DNA of 36,160 nt from Actinomycetota bacterium (lineage in GTDB: Bacteria; Actinomycetota; CADDZG01; JAHWKV01; JAOPZY01), in the NCBI GenBank assembly GCA_025963875.1, contig JAOPZY010000062.1, forward strand, positions 1 to 36,160. The letters run 5' to 3'. This document shows positions 1 to 11,564 of this stretch, piece by piece; position 1 is the stretch's first letter; each line of letters opens with the position of its first letter. A program made the position numbers and the translations under genes. The notes under the pieces were generated by a model. The model had not been told where the DNA came from and did not search any database. It saw only the letters and a list, made by a program, of their open reading frames with translations.

Positions 1-1550
1 TCGCGATAAATGCGATTCAAATCGCGCATCAGCGCCTGCAGTTCGCGATGGTCCGGGTAGTCGAGCAGGTTCCAGTCGAGGCTCGAATCGTGATCCCATT
101 CGCGCCACTGGCCGATTTCCTCGCCCATGAAAATAAGTTTCTTGCCCGAGCGCGCCCACATGTAGGCGAACAGCGCGCGCTGATTTGCGAACTGGCGCCA
201 GCGGTCGCCCGGCATCTTGGCGAGCAGCGCGCGTTTGCCGTGCACGACCTCGTCATGCGACAGCGGCAGCACGAAGTTCTCGCTCCAGGCGTAGAGGAAG
301 CCGAAGGTGAGATCGCGATGATGATAGCGGCGATAGATCGGGTCGAGCGTGAAGTACTCGAGCGTATCGTGCATCCAGCCCATGTCCCACTTGAACCCGA
401 AGCCGAGGCCCCCGACGTAGGTGGGCCGGGACACCATCGGCCACGCCGTCGACTCCTCGGCCATCGTCTGGACGTCGGGGTACTCCTGGTACACGTCGGT
501 GTTGAGCTGGCGGAGGAAGTACAGCGCCTCGAGGTTCTCCCGGCCCCCGTACTCGTTCGGGATCCAGTCGCCGCCCTCACGCGAGTAGTCGAGGTACAGC
601 ATCGAGGCCACCGCATCCACCCGCAGGCCGTCGGCGTGGAACGTGCCGATCCAGTGCAGGGCGCTCGACATGAGGAAGCTGCGGACCTCGTTGCGGCCGT
701 AGTTGAAGATGTAGCTGTTCCAGTCGGGGTGGAATCCCTTGCGGGGGTCGGCGTGCTCGTAGAGGTGCGTGCCGTCGAAGTACCCCAGCCCGTGCTCGTC
801 GGTGGGGAAGTGCGACGGGACCCAGTCGAGGATCACGCCGACGCCGTGCTGGTGCAGGTAGTCGACGAGGTACATCAGGTCCTCGGGCGTCCCGTAGCGG
901 CTCGTCGGGGCGAAGTAGCCGGTGGTCTGGTAGCCCCACGATCCGTAGAACGGGTGCTCCATGAGCGGCAGGAACTCGACGTGCGTGAAGCCCATCCGTT
1001 GGGCGTACTCGGCGAGGCGCGGCGCCATCTCCCGGTAGGTGAGCCAGCGAGCCCCGTCTTCGGGGACCCGCATCCAGGAGCCGAGGTGCACCTCGTAGAT
1101 CGACATCGGGGCACCGAGGGCGTTGTGGCGCCAGCGCTCGGCCATCCAGGCATCGTCACCCCAGGTGTAGTCGATGTCCCACACCACAGAGGCCGTCTGC
1201 GGGGGCACCTCGGAATAGAGGGCGAAGGGGTCCGCCTTGTCGGCTCGGTACATGTTGTACCGGGAGGCGACGTGGTACTTGTAGCGCGTCCCCTTGCCGA
1301 TGCCGGGGATGAAGCCCTCCCAGATGCCGGACTTCTCGCGCACCCTGAGGGGGTGCGAATCCTTGCTCCAGCCGTTGAAGTCGCCCGTCACGTGCACGGC
1401 CTCGGCATTGGGCGCCCAGACGGAGAACACCGTCCCGGCAACGCCGTCGACGGTCGTCGGATGGGAACCCATCTTGTGCTGCAGCTGGGTGTGCGTCCCC
1501 TCGTTGAAGAGGTAGAGGTCGTCGTCGGTCAGCAGGCTGGGATCGGTCAT
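1..1550 (-). CDS. glgB: 1,4-alpha-glucan branching enzyme GlgB (partial, C-terminus beyond left edge)
   Basis: Reverse-strand frame from ATG at 1550: [61 protein letters not shown]...; later [16 protein letters not shown]...[12 protein letters not shown]...[12 protein letters not shown]...[21 protein letters not shown]. Open to the window edge, so absent from the ORF track. ATGA overlap with the malQ stop. Confidence 0.95.
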   Translation of the reverse strand, partial: MTDPSLLTDDDLYLFNEGTHTQLQHKMGSHPTTVDGVAGTVFSVWAPNAEAVHVTGDFNGWSKDSHPLRVREKSGIWEGFIPGIGKGTRYKYHVASRYNMYRADKADPFALYSEVPPQTASVVWDIDYTWGDDAWMAERWRHNALGAPMSIYEVHLGSWMRVPEDGARWLTYREMAPRLAEYAQRMGFTHVEFLPLMEHPFYGSWGYQTTGYFAPTSRYGTPEDLMYLVDYLHQHGVGVILDWVPSHFPTDEHGLGYFDGTHLYEHADPRKGFHPDWNSYIFNYGRNEVRSFLMSSALHWIGTFHADGLRVDAVASMLYLDYSREGGDWIPNEYGGRENLEALYFLRQLNTDVYQEYPDVQTMAEESTAWPMVSRPTYVGGLGFGFKWDMGWMHDTLEYFTLDPIYRRYHHRDLTFGFLYAWSENFVLPLSHDEVVHGKRALLAKMPGDRWRQFANQRALFAYMWARSGKKLIFMGEEIGQWREWDHDSSLDWNLLDYPDHRELQALMRDLNRIYR

Positions 1551-3690
1551 CGGCTTCTCCACGTCGTGCCCTCCTCTACGGTCTCGGCGCGCGTGCGCAA
1601 GTCGTGTACCAATTTCAGCCTACCCACTACCTCGGGCATCGAACGGATCGCCTCCAGCGGGGAGGGGAAGCGCCGGCGCCAGTTCGGGTGCTCGTTGACG
1701 GTGCCGGGGATGTTCTGGCTGTGGGTCTCCCCCCAGAGGTCCTCCAGGAAGACCAGCACCCCCCGGGCGTCGCTGCGGGCCAGGAAGTCGAGCCAGGCGC
1801 CGACCACCTCGGCCTCCGGGTCGACGCCTGGCAACGGCGACGTCAGCAGCCCCTGGCGTACCAGGGCCCTCACCAGGAGCTTGCGGTCCCGTTCGCGCTC
1901 TGCGGTGTCCCGGGCCGCATGCTCCTCGGTGATCAGCCCCAACTCCAGGCGCTCGGTGATGTCGAGCCCGCGCCACCAGGCGGCGAACGGCGGCATGTCG
2001 TGGGTCCCGATGCTGGCGACCGTGGTCGGCGGCGGCGGCTCCAGGCCGTCCTCCCGTATCCCCCACCGGGCCACATGGCAGCCGTACACCCGGTGGGCTC
2101 GCATTGCCCGGCGGCACTCCGCGGGCACGGTGCCGAGATCCTCCCCGACGACCATCGTGTCGGACCGCTGGGATTCGAGACACAGGACGGCGTAGTTCTC
2201 CTCCGCCCGGTACCGGATGTAGACGCCCTCGCTGGCGTCGTGCCCCGGCGGGATCACGAACAGCCGGTGCAGCCCCATCACGTGGTCGATGCGCAGCACC
2301 CCGCAGCGGGCCATCAGCCGGCGGACCGAGTCGATGACATAGCCGTACCCGCCAGCCCGGATGCCCTCCGGGTGCAGCGGCGGGTTGCCCCAGTCCTGGC
2401 CCTTGGCGTTCATCGGGTCGGGGGGCGCCCCGGCGGTGCACCTGGGGAGGAACGCGCCGCGCTCACGCCAGACGTCGTAGCCGGCGGGATGGACCCCGAG
2501 CGGCAGGTCGAGCATCAACCCGGCCCCCGACCTGCGGGCTGCGGCCAGCTGGCCCGAGGCGACGAACTGCACGTAGCGGTGGTAGTTCCGCGCATCCTCC
2601 GGGACACCCGACGGCGCCAGCCGCCCGGCCCGCGCCTCGTCGGGCCACTCCTGCCACGGCCCGCGGAACGCCTCGCCGAAGGCCCGGAAGGCGGCGTAGT
2701 CGTCGAGGGCCGGGTCGGCGGCTGCGAAGCGCTCCAGTTCCTCACGCCGGGTGCCTCCGCCGGAGATCAGGCTTCCCGCCGCGGCGGCCAGGACGCTCCG
2801 CTTGGCCGCCGCTACCGCGTGGTAGTCCACCAGGGGCTCCTGTCCCGCCTCCAACAGGCCGGGAGCTGCCTCGGCCAGCGCCTCACGGGCCGCGGCAGAC
2901 GTCTCCAGCTCGGGCAGGGAAGCGACGTCGATGAAGACGTCGTTCCAGAACCGGCGCGTGACGGGGGAGTAGGGGCTGGGCTCGAACGGGTGGTCCAGGA
3001 ACGTGGCGAACAGCGGCAGCGTCGCCACGAAGTGACCGCCCTCCTCCCCGATCCAATCCTGGAGGTCCCCGAGATCCCGGAAGTCGCCGATGCCCAGGGA
3101 ATGCGCCGAGTGGACGGCGTAGAGGGGTGCGAACGCTCCCCACAGCCGGGGGGCCTCGGGACCCTCCGCCGCTTTGCGGGGCGCAGCGATGACCACGGCT
3201 TCGCCCCGCCGCCGCCCCGCTGACACCGAGAGGCGGTGGTAGCCGGGCGGCATCCGCTGCCCGAGCCGCAAGTCCAGCGAGACGTACTGGTTGCCGTCGA
3301 CCTCGGCCCGCTGCCGTACCGCGGGTCCCATGGCGCCGTCCAGGTCCACCCGGAAGGTGTCGACGGCGCCGTCCTCCAACTCCAGGCGCCCCCCGAGGCT
3401 CCCCGCCGCCGCCCCGGCCGGCAGCCGCACCCGCAGCGTCGTGAGGCGGCCGTCCCACGCCACCACGACCGGCTCGACGGTTCGCCGCCACAGGTCCCGC
3501 TGCCGAGCCCGGAGGGCCAACCCGATCTCCCGCGGCGATGAGGCCTCGGGGGAGATCGGGGCGCCGAGCGCTTCGAGGACCGACAGCAGGGATTCGCGCG
3601 AGGCTCGGATGCGGCGGTTCTCGACATCCACGTAGCTGGTGAGCACGTTCCAGAGCTGGGCCAGGCGGGCCAGCTCAGGCTCCGGTTTCA
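1547..3690 (-). CDS. malQ: 4-alpha-glucanotransferase (amylomaltase) MalQ; start codon uncertain
   Basis: C-terminal part of ORF 1547..6577(-): [37 protein letters not shown]...[24 protein letters not shown]...[16 protein letters not shown]...[10 protein letters not shown]...[15 protein letters not shown]...[15 protein letters not shown]. The upstream part of that ORF is out-of-frame treS sequence. Confidence 0.9.
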
Positions 3691-3693
3691 GGC

Positions 3694-6600
3694 CTATTCC
3701 TCGAGCAGCTGGAGGATGCCCTGGATGGGGATCTTCATCCACTGCGGACGGTTGTTTGCCTCGTAGCCGAGCTCGTACATCGCTTTGCCGAGCAGGAAGG
3801 TGTCGAGCAGGACCTTGGTGTGGGCCTCGGAGCGGGGGATGAAGCTGGCCCCCTGGGCGACGTCGAGATAGGTGCCGAGGAACGCCCCCGCCGACCACAG
3901 GTACCAGAACCGCACCCAGTGCTGCAGCACGGAGGGGTCCCGGTCGGCGGCGATGCCCCCCACCCGTCCGTAGAGCGCGCTGTATGCCGCGTAGTTCAGG
4001 GACCGCAGCATCCCGGCCACGTCCTGGAGGGGCGACCGCTTGATGCGGCGCTCGGACAACGGGCGGGCCGGCTCCCCCTCGAAGTCGATGATGACGAAGT
4101 CCTTGCCGGTGTACAGCACCTGGCCGAGGTGGTAGTCGCCGTGGATGCGGATCCTCGAGGCGTTGATCTTCGGCTCCAGCACCCGCTGCAGCCGCCGCAC
4201 GACGTCGCTCTCGAGATCGAGGATCTGGACCGCCTCGGGGATCTGGTCGCCCAGGTCCCGCAGCAGCCGGAAGTTCTGCACGGTGATGCTGCGCATGGTC
4301 TGGTAGAGCGACCGCTGGTAGAACGGCGTCATGGGCTCGGGGGCGAAGGCGGGGTCCTCGCCGCCGGACGCCAGCGCCAGGTGCAGCTCGGCGGTGCGGC
4401 GCCCGAGCAGCCGGGCCCGGTCGAGGTAGTCGGCCATCGTCTCGCGGGCAAGCACCGGCGGCTCCACCCTGGCGGCCTGGAACAGACCGAGACCCTCCGG
4501 GATCGGCGGGTCGGGGATCTCGGGGTGGCGGACGATGGCCTCCTCGAAGAACCTGCCCAGCGAGTCCAGCGTGTAGTGCCAGGCGTCCCCGCTGTTGGGC
4601 ACGAGCTCCTGGGCGATGCCGAGCGTCATCGGCTCCCCCTTGCCCCGCCGGTACTCCAGCGCTCCCGCCACCTTCGGCACGTGCGGGAAGCCGACCCGCT
4701 CGGTGAGGAAGCGCCCGATCTCGAGGTCGGGGTTGACCCCTGCCTCGGGGCGCCGGAAGAGCTTGAAGAACAGCCGGTCGCCGAAGATCACCGACGTGTT
4801 CGACTGCTCCGCCTGCATCGGCTGGGGCTCGAGGGCCAGGGGTGCGCCGCCGGTCACCGCCTTGAAGGCCTTCGTCGGCGTGGCGAGCAGCCGCCCGGAT
4901 TGGCCCGGGATCTGGCGTCGCTTGGCGATCGCCTCCAGCAGCGCGCTGTCGAACTGCTCGTTCCAGAGTGCGTCGAACAGCATCCACTCGCCGTTCTTCG
5001 TCTTGAGGCGCGCCACCGCCGTGTCGGCGACCGCGTGGTTCAGGTCGCCGCTTCGCTGCGCCGGGGTGGCGCCGAGGGCAAGGACATAGGTCTGCGCGTC
5101 GCCCTCCACGTACTCGACCCTGACCGGGCAGATGAAGCCCAGGGGCGGCTCCGACTTGGCAGCTGCGGTCTGCGCCCGCCCGGACGCCCCCGGCCTGGAG
5201 ACCGCGATCACGTCCTCGAGCACGGTGGAGGCGATCTTCTGCGCCTTCGCCCCGAACCACCGCCGGCCCATGAGGTATTGCGGCAGGACCTCTTCGAGCG
5301 CGCCACGGCTGCGGCGGTTGAAGATCTCCTCCCACTCCCCCGCCACCTCGATGACCGGCAGCGGGGCCTCGGGGTCCTGGCGGGGCTGGCGGTCGCGCGA
5401 CGACTGCGCCTCCAGGGCAAACCAGTAGAACGAGTGGGGACCCAGGGTGAACAGGTACGGCTGGTCCCCGATGCGGGGCAGCTCCGTCTGGCCGAACAGC
5501 TCGACGGGCACGGCGCCCCGGTGTCCCCTGAGGTCGAGCTCCGCGTACTGCATGAACCGGGAGAGATTGGCGACGACGAGGATCACCTCGTCCCCGTACG
5601 TCCGGGTGAAGGCAAGCACCTTGCGGTTCTCCGGATACAGGAACTCCAGCGAGCCCCGTCCGAACGCCTGGTACCGCCGCCGCAGGACCACGAGGCGTTT
5701 CGTCCACCACAGCAGCGAGTTCGAGTTGTTGGACTGGCCCTCGACGTTGACCGCCTGGGCGTGGTACTCGGGGTCGATGACCACCGGCAGGAAGATGCTC
5801 TGGGGGTTGGCCCGCGAGAAGCCTGCGTTGCGGTCGCCGTTCCACTGCATCGGCGTGCGGACCCCGTTGCGGTCGCCGAGGTAGATGTTGTCGCCCATCC
5901 CGATCTCGTCCCCGTAATAGACGACGGGGGTGCCGGGCATCGAGAAGAGCAGCCCGTTCATCAGCTCGATCGTCTTGCGGTCGGCGCCGAGCAGCGGTGC
6001 GAGGCGGCGGCGGATCCCGAGGTTGATGCGGGCCTGCGGGTCGCCCGCGTACACGCGGTACATGTAGTCCCGCTCCTCGTCCGTGACCATCTCGAGGGTG
6101 AGCTCGTCGTGGTTGCGGAGGAACACCGCCCACTGGGCCGTGTCGGGGATCGGCGGCGTCTGGCCGAGGATGTCGAGGACGGGGAAGCGGTCCTCCATGC
6201 GGATCGACATGAACAGGCGCGGCATGAGGGGGAAGTGGAACGCCATGTGGCACTCGTCGCCCTTGCCGAAGTAGGCGCTGGCGTCCTCGGGCCACTGGTT
6301 CGCCTCGGCCAGCAGCATGCGGTTCTGGTAGCGCTCGTCGATGTGTGCCCGCAGCTCCTTCAGGATCTGGTGCGTCTCGGGGAGGTTCTCCCCGCTGGTC
6401 CCCTCCCGCTCGATGAGGTAGGGCACGGCGTCGAGGCGCAGCCCGTCGACCCCCAGGTCGAGCCAGAAGTCCACGACGCTGAACATCGCCCGCTTCACCT
6501 CGGGGTTGTCCCAGTTCAGGTCGGGCTGATGGGAGTAGAAGCGGTGCCAGTAGTAGGCCTTCGCCACCGGGTCCCACGCCCAGTTCGACGTCTCGAAGTC

Positions 6601-7086
6601 CTTGAAGATGATGCGGGCGTCCCGGTAGCGGTCCGGCGTGTCGCTCCAGACGTAGAAGTCACGGTGGACGCTTCCGGGCCGTGCCCGCCGTGCCCGCTGG
6701 AACCACGGGTGCTGGTCGGAGCTGTGGTTGAGCACCAGTTCGGTGATCACCTTCAGCCCGCGCCACCGGGCCTCCCGCAGGAACGTCTTGAAGTCCCGCA
6801 GGGTCCCGTAGGAGGGGTGGATGTCGGTGTAGTCGGCGATGTCGTAGCCGTCGTCGCGCAGGGGGGAGGGGTAGAACGGCAGCAGCCAGACCGCCGTGAC
6901 CCCGAGGTCCTGCAGGTAGTCGAGCTTGCTCGTGAGTCCCTTGAAGTCACCGATGCCGTCGGAGTCGGAGTCGGAGAATGCCCGCACCGGCACCTCGTAG
7001 ATGACGGCGTCCTTGTACCAGAGCGTGTCCCCCGAGTGAGGCTGTCCGACCAGGGTTGACTGTGCCGCGGCGGTCCTACGGGCCAT
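3694..7086 (-). CDS. treS: Trehalose synthase fused to maltokinase (TreS-Mak/Pep2)
   Basis: 1130 aa; GH13 N-terminus ([90 protein letters not shown]) followed by a maltokinase-like C-terminus ([18 protein letters not shown]..., [33 protein letters not shown]). Confidence 0.95.
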   Translation of the reverse strand: MARRTAAAQSTLVGQPHSGDTLWYKDAVIYEVPVRAFSDSDSDGIGDFKGLTSKLDYLQDLGVTAVWLLPFYPSPLRDDGYDIADYTDIHPSYGTLRDFKTFLREARWRGLKVITELVLNHSSDQHPWFQRARRARPGSVHRDFYVWSDTPDRYRDARIIFKDFETSNWAWDPVAKAYYWHRFYSHQPDLNWDNPEVKRAMFSVVDFWLDLGVDGLRLDAVPYLIEREGTSGENLPETHQILKELRAHIDERYQNRMLLAEANQWPEDASAYFGKGDECHMAFHFPLMPRLFMSIRMEDRFPVLDILGQTPPIPDTAQWAVFLRNHDELTLEMVTDEERDYMYRVYAGDPQARINLGIRRRLAPLLGADRKTIELMNGLLFSMPGTPVVYYGDEIGMGDNIYLGDRNGVRTPMQWNGDRNAGFSRANPQSIFLPVVIDPEYHAQAVNVEGQSNNSNSLLWWTKRLVVLRRRYQAFGRGSLEFLYPENRKVLAFTRTYGDEVILVVANLSRFMQYAELDLRGHRGAVPVELFGQTELPRIGDQPYLFTLGPHSFYWFALEAQSSRDRQPRQDPEAPLPVIEVAGEWEEIFNRRSRGALEEVLPQYLMGRRWFGAKAQKIASTVLEDVIAVSRPGASGRAQTAAAKSEPPLGFICPVRVEYVEGDAQTYVLALGATPAQRSGDLNHAVADTAVARLKTKNGEWMLFDALWNEQFDSALLEAIAKRRQIPGQSGRLLATPTKAFKAVTGGAPLALEPQPMQAEQSNTSVIFGDRLFFKLFRRPEAGVNPDLEIGRFLTERVGFPHVPKVAGALEYRRGKGEPMTLGIAQELVPNSGDAWHYTLDSLGRFFEEAIVRHPEIPDPPIPEGLGLFQAARVEPPVLARETMADYLDRARLLGRRTAELHLALASGGEDPAFAPEPMTPFYQRSLYQTMRSITVQNFRLLRDLGDQIPEAVQILDLESDVVRRLQRVLEPKINASRIRIHGDYHLGQVLYTGKDFVIIDFEGEPARPLSERRIKRSPLQDVAGMLRSLNYAAYSALYGRVGGIAADRDPSVLQHWVRFWYLWSAGAFLGTYLDVAQGASFIPRSEAHTKVLLDTFLLGKAMYELGYEANNRPQWMKIPIQGILQLLEE

Positions 7087-9043
7087 AACTCACGGGGGCG
7101 TCGTGGGGGCGCAGGGCCAGGATGTGGGCGGGCAAGGCGGCGGGGTCGAGGCGAACGTAGTTGCGGGGGCCGCTCCAGGTGAACCTCGTGCCGGTCAGCA
7201 GGTCCTCGACCTGGTACGGGTCGTAGGCCGGCAGGCCGAGCGCCGCCAGGGGGAGGTCGACCCAGCCGGACTGGGCGTAGTGCGGGTCGAGGTTCACGAC
7301 GACCAGGATGACATTGGACAGGTCATCTGTTGCCTTCGTCCAGGCGATGAGCTGGTCGTTGTCCACCGGTTGGAAGGCGGGGATGGCGTCGCCCTGGAGG
7401 GCCGGGTTGTCGTTGCGGGCGAGGTTCACCCGGGCGATCACCTCGCTCAGGCTGTCCATCCGGTGCAGGTCCCAGCTGCGGATCTCGTACTTCTCCGAGT
7501 TCAGGTACTCCTCCGAGCCGGGGGTGATGGGGGCGTCCTCGCCCATCTCGAACGGCGGGCCGTAGATGCCGTAGGAGGGGCTCAGGCAGGCCGCCAGGAT
7601 CAGCCGGGCGACGAAGGCCGCCCGGCCGCCGCCTCCCTGAAGCTGCTGGGCCAGGATGTCGGGCGTGTTCGGCCAGAAGTTGGGCCGGAAGAACTCCCTG
7701 ACCTCGGTGGTGGTGAGCTCGGTGACGTACTCGATGAGCTCGGCCTTCGTCGTCCGCCAGGTGAAGTACGTGTACGACTGGGTGAAGCCGAGCTTCGCCA
7801 GGCGGTACATCACCTTCGGGCGGGTGAATGCCTCGGCCAGGAACAGCACGTCGGGGTGCTCGGCCTTCACGCCACCGATCAGCCACTCCCAGAAGGCGAA
7901 CGTCTTGGTGTGGGGGTTGTCGACCCGGAAGATCTTCACCCCATGGCCGATCCAGTAGTCCACGACCTCTTTCAGCGCCTCCCAGAGGTTCTGCCAGTCC
8001 TCGCTCTCGAAGTCGAGCGGGTAGATGTCCTGGTACTTCTTCGGGGGGTTCTCGGCGTACTGCAGGGTGCCGTCGGGCCGGGCCCGGAACCACTGGGGGT
8101 GCTCGGTGACCCACGGATGGTCGGGGGAGGCCTGGATCGCGAAGTCGAGCGCGATCTCGAGGCCGAAGCGCCCGGCCGCCACGACCAACCGGTCGAAGTC
8201 GGCGATGGTGCCGAGTTCCGGGTGGATGGCGGTGTGGCCGCCCTCAGCGCCGCCGATGGCCCAGGGGCTGCCGGGATCTTCGGGGCCAGCCTCCGTCGAG
8301 TTGTTCTTGCCCTTGCGGTGGGCGACGCCGATGGGGTGGATCGGCGGCAGGTACAGCACGTCGAAGCCGAGCCCGGCGACGTACGGCAGGCGCCGCTCGA
8401 CGTCCTTGAGCGTGCCGTGGCGGCCCGGCTCGTCCGATGCCGAGCGCGGGAACATCTCGTACCAGGCGCTGAAGCGGGCCCGGGGCCGGTCCACGACCAT
8501 GCCGTACTCCTGAGACGAGCCGGCCAGGGTGGTGTCGGCGTAGGCCGAGACCAGGGCCACCATCTCGCTGCTCAGGCCCAGCAGGTCGCCGGGGCCACGA
8601 AGCTGCTCCGCCTGGGCGAGCAACCGCTCTGCGTCCTCGCCGGGGGCGCGCTTGGCGGCTGCCTCGATCAGGTCCGCCCCGATCAGGCGGTCCACCTTGA
8701 CGTCCACCCCGGCTTCGCGCTTTTTCTGCATCCCGCGCCACCAGGTGGCGAAATGATCCACCCAACCGCGAACCGAGTACTCGTAGTTGCCGATCTCCTC
8801 CGGGACGAAGGAAGCCCGCCAGCGGTCGTTGCCCAGGTCCTCCATCGGCATCTCGGTCCACTGCTTGGCGCCGTGCCGCCGCCAGCCCAGGATGCCGGTG
8901 ACCACGTCGTGGCCGTCGGCGAAGACGTCCGCCTCCACGGTGACCGTGTCGCCCGTTATGCGTTTGATGGCGAACCGTCCGCAGTCGATCTCGGGTTGCA
9001 CACCCTCCACGACAACGCGGCGCCTGCCGTCGCTCAAGTTCAT
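7076..9043 (-). CDS. glgE: Alpha-1,4-glucan:maltose-1-phosphate maltosyltransferase GlgE
   Basis: 655 aa; [81 protein letters not shown]; overlaps treS start by 11 bp. Confidence 0.95.
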   Translation of the reverse strand: MNLSDGRRRVVVEGVQPEIDCGRFAIKRITGDTVTVEADVFADGHDVVTGILGWRRHGAKQWTEMPMEDLGNDRWRASFVPEEIGNYEYSVRGWVDHFATWWRGMQKKREAGVDVKVDRLIGADLIEAAAKRAPGEDAERLLAQAEQLRGPGDLLGLSSEMVALVSAYADTTLAGSSQEYGMVVDRPRARFSAWYEMFPRSASDEPGRHGTLKDVERRLPYVAGLGFDVLYLPPIHPIGVAHRKGKNNSTEAGPEDPGSPWAIGGAEGGHTAIHPELGTIADFDRLVVAAGRFGLEIALDFAIQASPDHPWVTEHPQWFRARPDGTLQYAENPPKKYQDIYPLDFESEDWQNLWEALKEVVDYWIGHGVKIFRVDNPHTKTFAFWEWLIGGVKAEHPDVLFLAEAFTRPKVMYRLAKLGFTQSYTYFTWRTTKAELIEYVTELTTTEVREFFRPNFWPNTPDILAQQLQGGGGRAAFVARLILAACLSPSYGIYGPPFEMGEDAPITPGSEEYLNSEKYEIRSWDLHRMDSLSEVIARVNLARNDNPALQGDAIPAFQPVDNDQLIAWTKATDDLSNVILVVVNLDPHYAQSGWVDLPLAALGLPAYDPYQVEDLLTGTRFTWSGPRNYVRLDPAALPAHILALRPHDAPVSYGP

Positions 9044-9172
9044 GCGCCTCGCCTTTATGACTTGCTCAGGGACTTGCTCGGGCCGGTCCGGATAAGGTCC
9101 ACTCTAAAGGATGCCTGCCGACCTCTCGCCCTTCGTTGCTCAGGGGTTCATACCCAAGGCCGGGGCACCATC

Positions 9173-10408
9173 ATGCATGGGGTATTCGTGAAGGTCGTCC
9201 TGATGAGCCGCGAGTATCCCCCCGAGGTGTACGGGGGCGCGGGGGTCCACGTGGCCTACCTGGCCGCGGAGCTGGCCCGCTCGGTGCCCGTCGAGGTGCG
9301 CTGTTTCGGCGCCCAGCGGCCGGAATCGCGGCCGGGGGAGCCGGTGGTCAAGGCCTTCGGGGACCCCACCGCAGGACCGGGCGCCCCCCACAATGCGGGC
9401 ACCCTCCAGATCCTCTCCATCAATCTCTCGATGGCCGCGGGCCTCGACGATGCCTCGGTGGTCCACAGCCACACCTGGTACGCGAACCTGGGTGGGCACG
9501 CCGCCAAGCTCCTGTACGGCCTTCCCCACGTCATGACCTGCCACAGCCTCGAGCCGAAGCGGCTCTGGAAGGCCGAGCAGCTCGGAGCGGGGGGCCACGC
9601 CCTGTCGAGCTTCTGCGAGCGCACCGGGATCGAGGCTGCCGACGCCGTCATCGCCGTATCGGGTCAGATGCGCCTCGATGTACTGGAGTGCTACCCGGCC
9701 GTGGACCCGGAGCGGGTCGTCGTCATCCACAACGGCGTGGACCCCGAGGAGTACAAGCCGGACCACAATATCGACGCCCTGGAGCGCCACGGGATCGACC
9801 CCGCCACCCCCTCCGTCGTCTTCGTCGGCAGGATCACCCGCCAGAAGGGCATCACGCACCTGCTCGACGCGGCCGAGGACATCGATCCCGGTGCCCAGCT
9901 CGTCCTGTGCGCGAGCGCCCCCGACACCCCAGGCCTGGCCGCCCTGATCGCCGAGAAGGTCGCCCGCCTGCAGGACTGGCGGCCCGGCGTCATCTGGATC
10001 CCGGAGCCCCTGCCGCGGCGGGAGGTGATCCAGATCATGAGCCACGCCACCGTGTTCTGCTGCCCGTCCATCTACGAGCCCCTCGGGATCGTCAACCTGG
10101 AGGCGATGGCCTGCGAGGCTGCGGTGGTGGCGACGGCGACCGGCGGCATCCCGGAGGTCGTCGACGACGGCGTCACCGGGCTGCTGGTGCCCTACGACCC
10201 CGTGGCACCGGGTCCGTCCGGCGAGGTGGGCCCTTCCGACCCGGCGCAGTTCGCCCGCGACATCGCCGAGCGGGTCAACGTCCTCGTCGCCGACCCCGCC
10301 CGCGCGGATGCGATGGGCCGGGCAGGGCGGCGCCGGGTGATCGAGCAGTTCAGCTGGGAGGCCGCGGCCCGCCGGACCATCGAGGTCTACGAGGCGGTCA
10401 CGCCGTAA
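9173..10408 (+). CDS. glgM: GT4 glycogen synthase / alpha-maltose-1-phosphate synthase (GlgM/GlgA actinobacterial type)
   Basis: From ATG at 9173: MHGVFVKVVLMSREYPPEVYGGAGVHVAYLAAELARSVPVEVRCFGAQ...VVFVGRITRQKGITHLLDAA...CCPSIYEPLGIVNLEAMACEAAVVATATGGIPEVV. The upstream part of ORF 7103..10408 is antisense to glgE. Confidence 0.92.
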   Translation: MHGVFVKVVLMSREYPPEVYGGAGVHVAYLAAELARSVPVEVRCFGAQRPESRPGEPVVKAFGDPTAGPGAPHNAGTLQILSINLSMAAGLDDASVVHSHTWYANLGGHAAKLLYGLPHVMTCHSLEPKRLWKAEQLGAGGHALSSFCERTGIEAADAVIAVSGQMRLDVLECYPAVDPERVVVIHNGVDPEEYKPDHNIDALERHGIDPATPSVVFVGRITRQKGITHLLDAAEDIDPGAQLVLCASAPDTPGLAALIAEKVARLQDWRPGVIWIPEPLPRREVIQIMSHATVFCCPSIYEPLGIVNLEAMACEAAVVATATGGIPEVVDDGVTGLLVPYDPVAPGPSGEVGPSDPAQFARDIAERVNVLVADPARADAMGRAGRRRVIEQFSWEAAARRTIEVYEAVTP

Positions 10409-10421
10409 ACCCGGTGGAGGT

Positions 10422-10454
10422 GAGCAGGCTGACGCCTGCTTATAATCTTCTTTG
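10422..10454 (+). terminator. Putative intrinsic terminator after glgM
   Basis: AGCAGGC-TGAC-GCCTGCT stem-loop (10423-10440) followed by an AT-rich tail tataatcttcttt. Confidence 0.55.
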
Positions 10455-10498
10455 TATGCAAAAACATGATAATGCTGCTTAATCATACAAAGAAGGTT
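10444..10498. repeat. AT-rich inverted repeat, 15-bp arms, 25-bp spacer
   Basis: aatcttctttgtatg (10444-10458) pairs with catacaaagaaggtt (10484-10498), one T/C difference (G-T wobble). Confidence 0.75.
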
Positions 10499-10637
10499 CG
10501 TCATCGAAGTTAGATCACAGTTGGTGGGCAACCGGCCCAAGCGCCTGCAGCTCGTGAGCCCCGGCTGCGCCGCGGAGGCAGCTGTTCCGCTGTGGCAATT
10601 CGCTCCGAACAACCTATTCGGGTTGTAGGATGCTGAG

Positions 10638-11564
10638 GTGGCGGCAGTCGAGGTTGCCGGGCTTCGCAAGGTGTACCGCGGCGGCCTCCGTCGCCGGGAA
10701 CGTCGTGCCCTGGATGGCCTCGACCTCGTCGTCGCACCGGGCGAGGTCCACGGGTTCCTCGGCCCGAACGGCTCCGGCAAGACGACGACGCTGCGGATCC
10801 TCCTCGGCCTGGTCCGCCCCGACGCCGGCGAGGTCCGGCTCCTGGGCCGCCCCGTGCCGGCGGAGCTGGCTGGTGCCGTGCCCGAGATCGGCTCGGTGGT
10901 GGAGGCCCCGAGGTTTTTCCCGTCGTTCAGCGGCCGGCGCAACCTCGACCTGCTGGCCCGCGTGGCGGGGCTCGAGCCAGCCCGCGTCGACGAGGCACTC
11001 GAGATCGTGGGCCTGGCCGACCGGGCGCGGGACCGGGTCAAGGGCTACTCCCTCGGGATGCGCCAACGCCTCGGTATCGCCCAGGCCCTGATGAAGCGGC
11101 CCCGCCTGCTCCTGCTGGACGAGCCGACCAACGGGCTCGACCCGGCGGGCATCCGGGAGGTCCGCAGGCTGATGGCGCACCTCGCGAGCACCGGCGTGAC
11201 CGTGCTGCTGTCCTCCCACATGCTGTCGGAGGTCCAGCAGATCTGCACATCGGTGACCATCGTGGCCCAGGGCCGGGCCGTGCGGACCGGGACGGTGGAT
11301 GCGGTCCTCGCCGGTGACACCGCCGCCCGGGTCCGGCTGAGGGTCGCCGACCCGGCCGCCGCGACGGCGGTGCTCACCGAGGGAGGGCTCACCGTGGCGC
11401 ACCAGGATGACTGGCTGATGGTGTCGGGGGCCGTTCCCTCGGAGGTCAACCGGCTCCTGGGCGAGCGGGGGATCTGGGCCGACGAGCTTGGTCCCGACCA
11501 CGCCGACCTCGAGGACGTCTTCCTCTCGCTCACCCAGGCCTCGCAGGAGATCCCGCCGGCGTGA
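10638..11564 (+). CDS. ABC transporter ATP-binding protein
   Basis: GTG start; GFLGPNGSGKTTTLRILLGLV (Walker A), GYSLGMRQRLGIAQALMKRPRLLLLDEPTNGLDP (signature + Walker B). Confidence 0.93.
   Translation: MAAVEVAGLRKVYRGGLRRRERRALDGLDLVVAPGEVHGFLGPNGSGKTTTLRILLGLVRPDAGEVRLLGRPVPAELAGAVPEIGSVVEAPRFFPSFSGRRNLDLLARVAGLEPARVDEALEIVGLADRARDRVKGYSLGMRQRLGIAQALMKRPRLLLLDEPTNGLDPAGIREVRRLMAHLASTGVTVLLSSHMLSEVQQICTSVTIVAQGRAVRTGTVDAVLAGDTAARVRLRVADPAAATAVLTEGGLTVAHQDDWLMVSGAVPSEVNRLLGERGIWADELGPDHADLEDVFLSLTQASQEIPPA

Noticed and set aside
29-616. ORF 29..616 (-), 195 aa
   Set aside because: Out of frame with glgB, which reads continuously through this region with conserved GlgB motifs.
1547-6577. 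Single 1676-aa protein on the minus strand
   Set aside because: N-terminal ~960 codons are a wrong-frame reading of treS-mak; only the last ~710 codons are MalQ.
48-10408. Very long plus-strand ORFs (48..2195, 1604..3223, 3820..7059, upstream half of 7103..10408)
   Set aside because: Antisense shadows of the glgB/malQ/treS/glgE genes typical of very high GC; low-complexity V/G/R/H-rich translations without recognisable domains, while the opposite strand encodes clear enzymes.
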